Assembly: GCF_014168535.1 (NCBI RefSeq)
Contig: NZ_CP060007.1
Location: 3,782,001-3,846,000, forward strand
Length of the DNA stretch: 64,000 nucleotides
DNA from: Lacibacter sediminis
Lineage (GTDB): Bacteria; Bacteroidota; Bacteroidia; Chitinophagales; Chitinophagaceae
Reading direction: 5' to 3'
Of the stretch, positions 43,535 to 52,182 are shown one piece after another. Numbering within the stretch: position 1 is the first letter of the stretch; each line of letters starts with the position of its first letter. The notes beneath the pieces were generated by a model, which was given only the letters and a program-made list of their open reading frames with translations, did not search any database and had not been told where the DNA came from. A program made the translations under genes and the position numbers.

Positions 43535-43546
43535 ATGCAGTGGTTT

Positions 43547-43948
43547 TTATTGTGTCGAACGTTCTACTTCAGGCATCTTCAGGGTATTTGTATCCAACAC
43601 ATTGGTTTTTACATCACCCGATAATACCTTTTTCAGATTATCAAGATACTGGTCTTTATATAACATCGATCTTTCCAGCGAATCGATCTTCGTTTTATAG
43701 AAGATCAGTTCTTTACGCTGACTTTGTGAACCATAGCCCGGTAAATAATATTTCAGGTTGGTAAATGTGATCAGCGCTACTGTGAGCCCCACCAATAATA
43801 CAAAAATGGTGCTAAGAGTAACATAAACGCTCAATCTGGATAATTTAAATGTTACCACTTCTTCATAGGTATCATCGTTCATCACCACCAAACGGTAGCG
43901 GTTGCGCAAGCGCTTCAGTGTACTTTCTGCGTCAATTCGTTTTGCCAT
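43547..43948 (-). CDS. single-pass membrane protein with coiled coil
   Basis: 133 residues: a basic cytoplasmic N-terminus (about 1-37, RLRNRYRLVV), one membrane helix (VYVTLSTIFVLLVGLTVALITF), then a periplasmic coiled-coil-like region (ELIFYKTKIDSLERSMLYKDQ). It resembles the N-terminal half of Bacteroidota M23 peptidases that pair with bactofilins, but here no peptidase domain follows. Likely functions with the bactofilin next to it (inference). Confidence 0.65.
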   Translation of the reverse strand: MAKRIDAESTLKRLRNRYRLVVMNDDTYEEVVTFKLSRLSVYVTLSTIFVLLVGLTVALITFTNLKYYLPGYGSQSQRKELIFYKTKIDSLERSMLYKDQYLDNLKKVLSGDVKTNVLDTNTLKMPEVERSTQ

Positions 43949-44025
43949 ACTGTAAATGAGGACTAAATTTACTGTTTAACAGGTGGAAATAAAGAAATTC
44001 TTCCTGATTTTACCGTGAATTAAAA

Positions 44026-44033
44026 TATTTTTG
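44026..44033 (+). promoter_or_regulatory. -7 box for the PorW gene
   Basis: TATTTTTG matches TAnnTTTG, 40 bp before the ATG at 44074. The -33 box is not clear. Confidence 0.4.
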
Positions 44034-44073
44034 GTCGTATTGAGTTAATTAAGAAAAACGACCCAACGCCTGC

Positions 44074-47000
44074 ATGCAGCCAATTATTGTACCTAAATTG
44101 AATCTCATCCTGATCGTTCTCCTGCTGGGCTGCTTTTCTGCATCGGCACAACCCGATTTTACCTTACCACTGGTAAAACCGAAAAAATACGAGAATAAAA
44201 CACTGGGTTCGGAAAAAACAGACGATAAGAAATTTACCCTGCCCCGCCGTATTTACCAAAGCATGGTTACGCATTATAACTTTCATTACAATGCCACTAC
44301 CAAGATCAACGCCATCGTTGAAAAAGCAAAACTGGGTCACCAGGATGATTACACGCAACTCCTTTCCTTTTATAATTATTCAACCGATCGTACCGCCGCT
44401 GATTCGCTTGAACTTGATTCGGTGATCTTTAAAGCTACTGCAGGTATTGTACTGCACGACTTGCGGAATAATTATATCGATAACATGTACCTGCTCATCG
44501 GGCAGAGTTATTTTTATTGGCAGAAATACGATTCGGCTTACCGCATTTTCCAGTTTATCAATTACAACTTCTTTCCAAAGGGAAAAGATGAATACATTAT
44601 TGTTGTTGGATCGAACGACCGCTCCACAAAAGGTGATCTGAACATTGCAACCAAAGAAAAGACCGATCTGATGCACAAAGCATTTTCGCATCAGCCCAGT
44701 CGTAACGATGCACTCATCTGGCTCACTAGAACTTATGCAGAAGATAGCTTATATGCTGAAGCATATAGCCTCGTTAACTTATTACGCAAAGATCCAACGT
44801 TCCCTAAACGTCTGCATGGCAAATTAAATGAAGTGCAGGCTTACACTTTTTATAAACAGGAACAATGGGACAGTACTGCTTTCTATTTAAAAGACGCCTT
44901 AAGTGAAGCAGCTGATAAAACGGAGTTGGCTCGTTGGGAATATTTACTTGCCCAGCTATATGCAAAAACAAATCAAACTGAGCTAGCTTCCGCTTATTTC
45001 AACAAAGCCAAATCACATACTACCGATCCGGTGCTTTACATCCATGCACGTATTTATGAAGCACAGTTAGTGAAGAAAGAAGGTGGCGATGCAGTTACGG
45101 AAACACTGGCTGATCTGTTGAAGCTTTCAAAGAAAGAACGTTTTGATGGCTATGAAGATGTATTGTTCTATGCAGCTGCAGGTATGGCTTTGGAAAAAGG
45201 CGATACTACGCAGGCAATGACATTGCTGAAACGTAGTGTTTCTTATATGCCTGAAAATCCATCTACAAAAAATAAAGCATTTGTAAAACTTTCTGACCTG
45301 GCTTATGCCCGCAGAGATTATACACTTGCCTCCAACTCACTTGATAGTGTAAACATGCAGGACCCTGCTCTTGCAGATATTGCCGCACAGCTACAAATCA
45401 AACAGCAAATGCTGAAGCAGTTGGTGAATCTTATCAGCATTGTAAAACAACAAGACAGTTTGCAGGCTGTTGCCAAGATGCCTGAAAAAGAGATGGATGC
45501 TTACCTGAAATCACTTGCACGTAAGCTCCGCAGGCAACGTGGTTTAAAAGAAGAAGCAGCTTACACACCAACATTAGCGGTCAACAATGGCACACAGGAT
45601 AACACTCCTCTTTTCACCAATGCAGGCAGTGGCAATAGTTGGTATTTTTATAATGCTGCACAAAAGTCGAGAGGCTTCAGCGAGTTCAAATCGAAATGGG
45701 GCACAAGACCTAACGTAGATAACTGGCGCAGGCAAGCTGCAGTTGATGCTGCTAAACCTGAACAACAGGCACCACAATACGATCATAGTGCAGGAGAAGA
45801 AGTAAGTATTGAAGCTGATAAAATTCCCGCAGAAGAGTTAACAGCAGAAGGTTTGAAAAGCCGCTTACCTCTTACAGAAGAAAAATTACTCGCATCAAAC
45901 AAAAAAATTGCTGAATCATTATTTGAGCAGGGTCAGATCTACAAAAATCAACTCGAAGATTACGAACAGGCTGCACTTGTATTTGAAGAAATATGGAAAC
46001 GCTTTGGTAATTATGAACGGGAGCAGGATGTGTTGTTTGAATTATATTACTGCTACACTAAAATTGGCGATAAAGAGAAGGCTGCGTTTTTTCAAAATGA
46101 GTTGAATAAAAAATATCCGAATGGTGATCTGGTGCAGAAAATAAATGCATCAAAGAACCCTGTTGTTGTTTCGAAAGATGCAAAAACGATCGCTTACGAA
46201 AATATTTATAACCTGTTTATCACCGGAAAATTTGACGAAGCACAACAGGAGAAAAAACTGGCTGATTCATTATACGGAAGTTCTTACTGGACGCCGCAGT
46301 TGTTATACATCGAATCGCTCTATCACATCAAACAAAAAAATGACAGTGTAGCCATTGTTACGTTAACCAATCTTGAACGCAATTTCCCCGGCACGCCAAT
46401 GGCAGAGAAAGCAGCAGTGATGAAAGATGTCGTGAGCCGTCGTGCAGAAATTGAAGATTATCTCACCCGCACCAATATCGTTCGTCAAACAGAAGATAGT
46501 GTGGTGATACCTTTCGATGAAGGTTCAAAGGTGAACAAGGTGGTGCAGGAAATAAAGAAAGATTCAACCAATCAAATAAAACCGATCAATTTACCCGGTC
46601 AGAACAATACCAACATACAAAGACCTGTTGCACCAATTGAAAAAACGGATGTAAATAAAACCGATCGTAACAACGCAGGCAAACCGATCATTGGCAATAA
46701 ACCGGGCATGGATACAACAACCATCAAGCCGTTGAAAGAAGGGAAGATTGAAATGGCTTATGTTTACAATGCCACCGATCCTTATACTGTGCTCATGTAT
46801 TTTGATGAAGTAGATCCGGTTTATTTAACAGAAGCAAGAACCGCATATCAGCGATATAACTCGTCTTCCTTTGGTGGTCAGAATATTCCACTCAAGATTT
46901 ATGAAGGCGACAAAGACAATACCTGGATGGAAATGGGGCTGTTTTCCGACGTAACTACCGCACTCGGGTACATGGAAGAATGGAAAAAGAATGCCCGCCA

Positions 47001-47136
47001 GATCGTTCCATGGTTACCTGAACTCAAATACAATTTTGTCATTATCTCCGATCGCAACCTGGAAATGTTAAAAACCAGGAAGAATCTGGAAGAATACAAG
47101 ACCTTTTTACGTCAGTACATCAAGGATAAATTTTAG
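44074..47136 (+). CDS. porW: PorW/SprE-type TPR lipoprotein of the type IX secretion system
   Basis: 1020 residues with a lipoprotein signal (lipobox LLGC) and a long array of TPR-like helices. The N-terminal region PRRIYQSMVTHYNFHYNAT and LIGQSYFYWQKYDSAYRIFQFINYNFFPK is typical of SprE/PorW. That lipoprotein is needed for T9SS function, connecting the PorKN rings with the outer-membrane translocon. The C-terminal about 130 residues (YVYNATDPYTVLMYFDEVDPVY...) form a separate folded domain. It is divergent from the bactofilin operon. It gives the secretion route for the repeat protein at 8041. Confidence 0.85.
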   Translation: MQPIIVPKLNLILIVLLLGCFSASAQPDFTLPLVKPKKYENKTLGSEKTDDKKFTLPRRIYQSMVTHYNFHYNATTKINAIVEKAKLGHQDDYTQLLSFYNYSTDRTAADSLELDSVIFKATAGIVLHDLRNNYIDNMYLLIGQSYFYWQKYDSAYRIFQFINYNFFPKGKDEYIIVVGSNDRSTKGDLNIATKEKTDLMHKAFSHQPSRNDALIWLTRTYAEDSLYAEAYSLVNLLRKDPTFPKRLHGKLNEVQAYTFYKQEQWDSTAFYLKDALSEAADKTELARWEYLLAQLYAKTNQTELASAYFNKAKSHTTDPVLYIHARIYEAQLVKKEGGDAVTETLADLLKLSKKERFDGYEDVLFYAAAGMALEKGDTTQAMTLLKRSVSYMPENPSTKNKAFVKLSDLAYARRDYTLASNSLDSVNMQDPALADIAAQLQIKQQMLKQLVNLISIVKQQDSLQAVAKMPEKEMDAYLKSLARKLRRQRGLKEEAAYTPTLAVNNGTQDNTPLFTNAGSGNSWYFYNAAQKSRGFSEFKSKWGTRPNVDNWRRQAAVDAAKPEQQAPQYDHSAGEEVSIEADKIPAEELTAEGLKSRLPLTEEKLLASNKKIAESLFEQGQIYKNQLEDYEQAALVFEEIWKRFGNYEREQDVLFELYYCYTKIGDKEKAAFFQNELNKKYPNGDLVQKINASKNPVVVSKDAKTIAYENIYNLFITGKFDEAQQEKKLADSLYGSSYWTPQLLYIESLYHIKQKNDSVAIVTLTNLERNFPGTPMAEKAAVMKDVVSRRAEIEDYLTRTNIVRQTEDSVVIPFDEGSKVNKVVQEIKKDSTNQIKPINLPGQNNTNIQRPVAPIEKTDVNKTDRNNAGKPIIGNKPGMDTTTIKPLKEGKIEMAYVYNATDPYTVLMYFDEVDPVYLTEARTAYQRYNSSSFGGQNIPLKIYEGDKDNTWMEMGLFSDVTTALGYMEEWKKNARQIVPWLPELKYNFVIISDRNLEMLKTRKNLEEYKTFLRQYIKDKF

Positions 47137-47170
47137 GAATTCTTCTTCCTGTTGCCTCCCTGAATTGTTT

Positions 47171-47178
47171 TAGATTTG
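47171..47178 (+). promoter_or_regulatory. -7 box for the PBP gene
   Basis: TAGATTTG matches TAnnTTTG, 45 bp before the ATG at 47224. A TTG at 47152-47154 is closer (16 bp) than the usual spacing. Confidence 0.4.
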
Positions 47179-47223
47179 TCTGGTATTGAATTTGCTTATA
47201 ATCGCATCTCACATACTCATCTT

Positions 47224-49599
47224 ATGCGTAAACCAATCAAGTATTTATGGCGTGCCTTTTTCATCGGTATGGGGTTGTTTATCCTGCTGGTGATCGGTGC
47301 TAATTTCGGTCTGCTCGGCAAAATGCCTTCCCTCGAAGAACTGGAAAATCCATCTGCCTCTCTTGCCAGTGAGGTCATTGCATCCGACGGTACAATGATG
47401 GGTAAATTTTACCTGGAAGACCGTACCAACGTTGAATACAAAGACATTTCAAAAAATATCGTGAATGCGTTAATCGCTGCAGAAGATGAGCGTTTTTATG
47501 AACACTCCGGTATTGATGGTCGTGCCCTTGCCCGTGCCATTGCAAAACTTGGCAGCGATGGTGGTGGCAGTACCATTACTCAGCAATTAGCATTGAATCT
47601 TTTCCGTGAGCGTGCAAAAAATAAGTTCCGCCGAGTATTTCAAAAAATACAGGAATGGATCATTGCTGTAAAACTGGAGCGCAACTTCACCAAAGACGAA
47701 ATTGTTGCTTTGTATCTCAACACGGTTGAATACAGCGATAACGTGTTTGGCATCCGTAATGCTTCCAAAACATTTTTTCAGAAAGAACCTTCCTTGGTTA
47801 CAGTTGATGAAGCTGCATTGTTGATCGGTATGGTAAATGCACCTTATGCATATAATCCACGTTTGTTTCCGCCACGGGCAATGCAAAAAAGAAATGCGGT
47901 GATCAATGATATGGTGCGTAACAACTTTGTGAGCGCTCCTGAAGGTGAAAAATTAAAAAGTAAACCCATCAACCTCAAGTATAAAAAATTGGATGAAAGT
48001 GCGGGTCTTGCGCCTTATTTCCGTGATGTGTTGCGTGATCAGATGAAGAAATGGGCAAAAGAAAATAAAAAACCAAATGGTGAGAGTTATAATATTTACA
48101 GAGATGGTTTGAAAATTTATACAACCATCAATCCCCGTATGCAGTTGTATGCTGAAGAAGCTGTATCGAAGCACATGAGTGCATTGCAAAAAAATTACTG
48201 GACCCTACCGTGGGTAAAAGATAACAGCATCTGGAAGGGTCATGAAAATATTCTTGAGCGTGGCATGAAAGACAGCGACCGCTGGAAAAAGATGGAAGCT
48301 GCAGGAATAGATGAAGCAGAAATTCGCAAAGTGTTCAAGACAAAAACAAAAATGAAAGTGTTTGCCTGGAATGCCAAGCGTGAAACAGACACCATTATGT
48401 CGCCATATGATTCTGTACGTTATCACAAGATGATCATTCAAACAGGTTTTATGGTAATGGATCCTTTTACCGGTGAAGTAAAGGCATGGGTTGGTGGTGT
48501 GAACTTTAAGAACTTCAAGTTCGACCACGTAAACATGAACACCAAACGACAGGTTGGTTCAACTTTTAAACCTATTCTTTATGCCTATGCAGTTGAGAAT
48601 GGTTACACACCTGAAACTCCGTTGCCGAGTGGCCCCATCAATTTAGGTGGTAAAATGATCACAGGTGGCGGTGGCCCAATGGCTATTTGTCTTGCTTTTT
48701 CTAAAAACCCCGGTGCCGCTTATTTAATGAATCAGTTTGGTGTTAAGAGTGTCATCAATTTTGCACAGAGCACCGGTATAAAAAGTGAAATGCCTCCTTA
48801 CCCATCAATCGCATTAGGTAGTGCAGATATCAGTGTATATGAAATGCTGCAGAGCTATACGATGTTTCCAACAAACGGCATGAGCACACAACCGATTTTT
48901 ATTACACGCATTGAAGATCGTAATGGAAATATTCTTCAAACATATGCACCTGAACAAAAAGTGGTAATGAGTGAAGCTGCTGCTTACACGATGGTGAAGA
49001 TGATGCAGGGTGTGGTAGATATTGGTACCGGAAGGCGTTTACGTGGTATGGGTTTAACAGGTGAGATTGCCGGTAAAACAGGAACTACTAACGGAAACAC
49101 CGATACCTGGTTTATTGGTTTCAACCCACAGTTATTAGCAGGTGGATGGGTTGGTTGTGATGATCCTTTCCTGAAAATGGTGGGTGAAGGTAACCGCACT
49201 GCACTGCCAATATGGGGCTATTTCTTTGAAAAAGTATTTAACGATAAAACACTGGCGATTTCAAATCAAGCCAAGTTTGTGCAGCCTGAAAGTATGAAGA
49301 TGGAAACCTTTATGGATTACGAAAACTTTGCAGACAGGTACAGTAATGAACCCGATGCAGAAAATCCGGATGCAGGTAACGGCACTTCTTCTGATTACAA
49401 TGATCTGCAATTAACACCTGATCCAACGCTTGGTCCTGAATCGCAGATCAGCGAAGAGCAAAAAGTATTGCAGGAAGCAAAAAAACAAGCGGATAAAAAT
49501 CCTGAGCAGAAAAAAGATCAAACAAAACCTACCGCAACCGATCCAAAGAAAGACAGCACCAAAAAGAAATGGTGGCCTTTCAGGAAAAAGAATAATTAA
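47224..49599 (+). CDS. class A penicillin-binding protein (PBP1A-type)
   Basis: 791 residues from MRKPIKYL (47224). One N-terminal membrane helix (about 14-32) is followed by a GT51 transglycosylase domain with the catalytic EDERFYEHSGID and GGSTITQQLALNLF motifs. A transpeptidase domain has the SxxK box in GSTFKP, SxN as SKN and KTG in GKTGTTNGNTDTW. Bifunctional peptidoglycan synthase at the inner membrane. The last about 70 residues are a disordered Lys/Gln/Pro-rich tail. The downstream hairpin at 49604 ends the transcript. Confidence 0.92.
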   Translation: MRKPIKYLWRAFFIGMGLFILLVIGANFGLLGKMPSLEELENPSASLASEVIASDGTMMGKFYLEDRTNVEYKDISKNIVNALIAAEDERFYEHSGIDGRALARAIAKLGSDGGGSTITQQLALNLFRERAKNKFRRVFQKIQEWIIAVKLERNFTKDEIVALYLNTVEYSDNVFGIRNASKTFFQKEPSLVTVDEAALLIGMVNAPYAYNPRLFPPRAMQKRNAVINDMVRNNFVSAPEGEKLKSKPINLKYKKLDESAGLAPYFRDVLRDQMKKWAKENKKPNGESYNIYRDGLKIYTTINPRMQLYAEEAVSKHMSALQKNYWTLPWVKDNSIWKGHENILERGMKDSDRWKKMEAAGIDEAEIRKVFKTKTKMKVFAWNAKRETDTIMSPYDSVRYHKMIIQTGFMVMDPFTGEVKAWVGGVNFKNFKFDHVNMNTKRQVGSTFKPILYAYAVENGYTPETPLPSGPINLGGKMITGGGGPMAICLAFSKNPGAAYLMNQFGVKSVINFAQSTGIKSEMPPYPSIALGSADISVYEMLQSYTMFPTNGMSTQPIFITRIEDRNGNILQTYAPEQKVVMSEAAAYTMVKMMQGVVDIGTGRRLRGMGLTGEIAGKTGTTNGNTDTWFIGFNPQLLAGGWVGCDDPFLKMVGEGNRTALPIWGYFFEKVFNDKTLAISNQAKFVQPESMKMETFMDYENFADRYSNEPDAENPDAGNGTSSDYNDLQLTPDPTLGPESQISEEQKVLQEAKKQADKNPEQKKDQTKPTATDPKKDSTKKKWWPFRKKNN

Positions 49600-49603
49600 A
49601 AAA

Positions 49604-49636
49604 ATCCCCGCAGCACCAGCTACGGGGATTTTTTTA
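49604..49636 (+). terminator. intrinsic terminator after the PBP gene
   Basis: Stem AATCCCCG/CGGGGATT with a 12-nt loop and a long T run, immediately after the stop codon. Confidence 0.85.
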
Positions 49637-49711
49637 TACACGCTGTCCTTTAAAAAGGAAAAAATGAATTTCATAGACCTGCAATCAATAGTAGTATCAC
49701 GTAAGTTCCCT

Positions 49712-50002
49712 TTATGATAATGAAGTGCTCCAGGTAAGTTTGTAAATACCATCGGCTCCTTTTACACAAGTGAACAGAAAGTTTGTAATAAACGGAATGT
49801 TCAATTGTTCAACGCCTTCTGTCAAGGCAACAGTTCCACTTAAGTAAATGGAAGATGATGATGTTTCTAACGCTTCGCTGTCAACAGGTACCTTCTGGTG
49901 GCCAAAACCGAGATCATAGCGACGGTAAGCCAACTGTTCAATCATGTTTTCCAGCAGATCGGGCTGGTCGAGCGTAGCGGCAATGTGAATTAAGTTATTC
50001 AT
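49712..50002 (-). CDS. small protein of unknown function
   Basis: 96 residues from MNNLIHIA (50002). Hydrophilic, no signal peptide or membrane segment, one Cys. The N-terminal half is helical (ATLDQPDLLENMIEQLAYRRYDLG), the second half beta-rich. Convergent with the PBP gene and divergent from glmS. No family recognised; the frame has normal codon use and no alternative strand gene, so it is probably real. Confidence 0.5.
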   Translation of the reverse strand: MNNLIHIAATLDQPDLLENMIEQLAYRRYDLGFGHQKVPVDSEALETSSSSIYLSGTVALTEGVEQLNIPFITNFLFTCVKGADGIYKLTWSTSLS

Positions 50003-50211
50003 GATCCTTTCTTTTGTGTAGATCAACCAATCGCCTCAATTGTTACCAAACTCTCATTCAATAGATGCTGTAACCGCTATTCTGATTAATAAAGAAATGT
50101 GAAAGCTTTAAAAAGCTGCACCTGTGTATAAACTCTTGGGCAGATAATATTTCCGCTGAACACTTAATCATATTTCTGCATCTTTGTAAGGTAAACAAAC
50201 TACTGATTATC

Positions 50212-52047
50212 ATGTGTGGAATCGTTGGCTATATAGGGTCAAGGGAGGCCTATCCCGTTGTTTTAAAAGGACTCAAACGACTTGAATACCGTGGATACGA
50301 CAGTGCCGGTGTGGCGCTGCTCAACCACGGCATGAAAGTGTACAAGAAAAAAGGTAAAGTTGCCCAGCTCGAAGAAGAAGTAATTGGCAAAGACATTCAA
50401 TCAAACATTGGTATTGGTCATACTCGTTGGGCCACGCATGGTGAGCCAAGCGACCGTAATGCACATCCGCATGTTTCCAATAACGGCAAGCTGGCGATGA
50501 TCCATAACGGCATCATTGAAAACTATGTATCCATCAAAAATGAGTTGCTGAAAAAAGGCTACACGTTTAAGAGTGATACGGATACAGAAGTACTCCTCAA
50601 CTTTATTGGAGATATTAAAACCAACAATGAATGCTCACTTGAGGAAGCAGTGCGCATTGCATTAAAGCGTGTGGTTGGTGCTTATGTTATTTTGTTGATC
50701 GATGAAGACACGCCTGATACAATTATTGCAGCACGCAAAGGAAGTCCGCTGGTAATTGGTATTGGTAAGAACGAACATTTTCTTGCCAGTGATGCATCGC
50801 CTATAATTGAATACACCAAAGAAGTGGTGTACGTAAATGATTACGAACTGGCGATTGTAAAAGCCGATGAGTTGATCTTAAAAAATCTCGGCAACGAAAA
50901 AATAACGCCTTATGTTCAGAAACTTGATCTTGAACTTGCCGCTATTGAAAAAGGCGGTTACGATCATTTCATGATCAAAGAGATCAATGAACAACCACAT
51001 ACCATTTATGATTGCTTACGTGGCCGCTTAGATCCTGTTGCAGGAACGATTACCATGGCAGGCGTACAGAACAATATAGAGCAACTGAAAAATGCACAAC
51101 GTATTGTGATGATCGCCTGCGGCACCAGTTGGCATGCAGGTCTTGTTGCAGAATATGTTTTTGAAGAGCTCTGTCGTATTCCTGTTGAAGTTGAATATGC
51201 ATCGGAGTTCCGTTACCGCAATCCTGTTATTAACAAAGGCGATGTGATCATTGCCATCTCACAAAGTGGTGAAACCGCCGATACCATTGTTGCCATTGAT
51301 AAAGCAAAAGAACAAGGTGCATTTATTTTTGGTGTAGTGAATGTGGTGGGCAGTTCCATTGCACGTTTATCGCATGCAGGCGCTTACACACATGCCGGAC
51401 CTGAAATTGGTGTAGCAAGTACAAAGGCATTCACAGCACAGTTAGCTGTGTTAACAATGGTGGCGTTGAAGATCGCATTGGAGAAAGGAACGATCACCCA
51501 TGACCGTTATATGCATTTGCTCAATGAACTGCATGAAATTCCGGATAAAGTAAAGCTCTTGCTCGAAGATGCTGAGAATGTAAAAGCAATTGGATTGAAA
51601 TACAAAGATGCCGGTGATTTTCTTTATCTGGGTCGTGGATATAATTTCCCTGTGGCATTGGAAGGCGCATTGAAGCTGAAAGAAATTTCATACATCCATG
51701 CCGAAGGTTATCCTGCCGCAGAAATGAAACATGGACCTATTGCATTGGTTGATGAAAAATTACCTGTTGTGTTTGTTGCAACAAAAGATGCTTACTACGA
51801 TAAAATTGTGAGCAATATCCAGGAGATCAAAGCAAGAAAAGGACAAGTGATCGCTGTGATCACAGAGAATGATGAAACCATTCCCACCATGAGTAATGAC
51901 ATCATGTTTGTACCGGAAGCAGATGAAATTGTTGCGCCGATGTTGAGCGTTATTCCGTTGCAACTCCTGTCCTATTACATTGGCGTGGCAAAAGGTTTAG
52001 ATGTAGATAAACCCAGAAACTTAGCAAAGAGTGTAACTGTAGAATAG
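50212..52047 (+). CDS. glmS: glutamine-fructose-6-phosphate aminotransferase (isomerizing)
   Basis: First step of UDP-GlcNAc synthesis: fructose 6-phosphate plus glutamine to glucosamine 6-phosphate. The 611-residue product starts MCGIVGYIG with the catalytic Cys exposed after Met removal. It has GHTRWATHGEPSDRNAHPH in the glutaminase domain, two SIS domains (ACGTSWHAG, SQSGETADT and later GRGYNFPVALEGALKLKEISYIHAEGY) and the C-terminal DKPRNLAKSVTVE. The 160 bp upstream show no glmS ribozyme fold, as expected outside Firmicutes. Confidence 0.97.
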   Translation: MCGIVGYIGSREAYPVVLKGLKRLEYRGYDSAGVALLNHGMKVYKKKGKVAQLEEEVIGKDIQSNIGIGHTRWATHGEPSDRNAHPHVSNNGKLAMIHNGIIENYVSIKNELLKKGYTFKSDTDTEVLLNFIGDIKTNNECSLEEAVRIALKRVVGAYVILLIDEDTPDTIIAARKGSPLVIGIGKNEHFLASDASPIIEYTKEVVYVNDYELAIVKADELILKNLGNEKITPYVQKLDLELAAIEKGGYDHFMIKEINEQPHTIYDCLRGRLDPVAGTITMAGVQNNIEQLKNAQRIVMIACGTSWHAGLVAEYVFEELCRIPVEVEYASEFRYRNPVINKGDVIIAISQSGETADTIVAIDKAKEQGAFIFGVVNVVGSSIARLSHAGAYTHAGPEIGVASTKAFTAQLAVLTMVALKIALEKGTITHDRYMHLLNELHEIPDKVKLLLEDAENVKAIGLKYKDAGDFLYLGRGYNFPVALEGALKLKEISYIHAEGYPAAEMKHGPIALVDEKLPVVFVATKDAYYDKIVSNIQEIKARKGQVIAVITENDETIPTMSNDIMFVPEADEIVAPMLSVIPLQLLSYYIGVAKGLDVDKPRNLAKSVTVE

Positions 52048-52060
52048 TTTTAAGTTTGAA

Positions 52061-52177
52061 GTTTATGGTTTGTAGTTTTTAGTTGCCAGCTTGTTGACTA
52101 CACTCTTGCTTCAAACTGCATTTATTCAGACGAACTGAAATTAAATAACCACAAACTAAAAACTACAAATCATAAAC
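52061..52177. repeat. 24-bp inverted repeat between glmS and the DUF4954 gene
   Basis: GTTTATGGTTTGTAGTTTTT... (52061-52084) is complementary with one mismatch to 52154-52177, separated by 69 bp. The arms are simple-sequence words (ACTACAAA, AACTAAAA). It ends 5 bp before the next start codon and could fold in the glmS 3' end or the next leader. Confidence 0.8.
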
Positions 52178-52182
52178 CCTGC

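Noticed and set aside
50050..50211. glmS ribozyme
   Set aside because: No ribozyme-like pairing found in the short upstream region, and the element belongs to Firmicutes.
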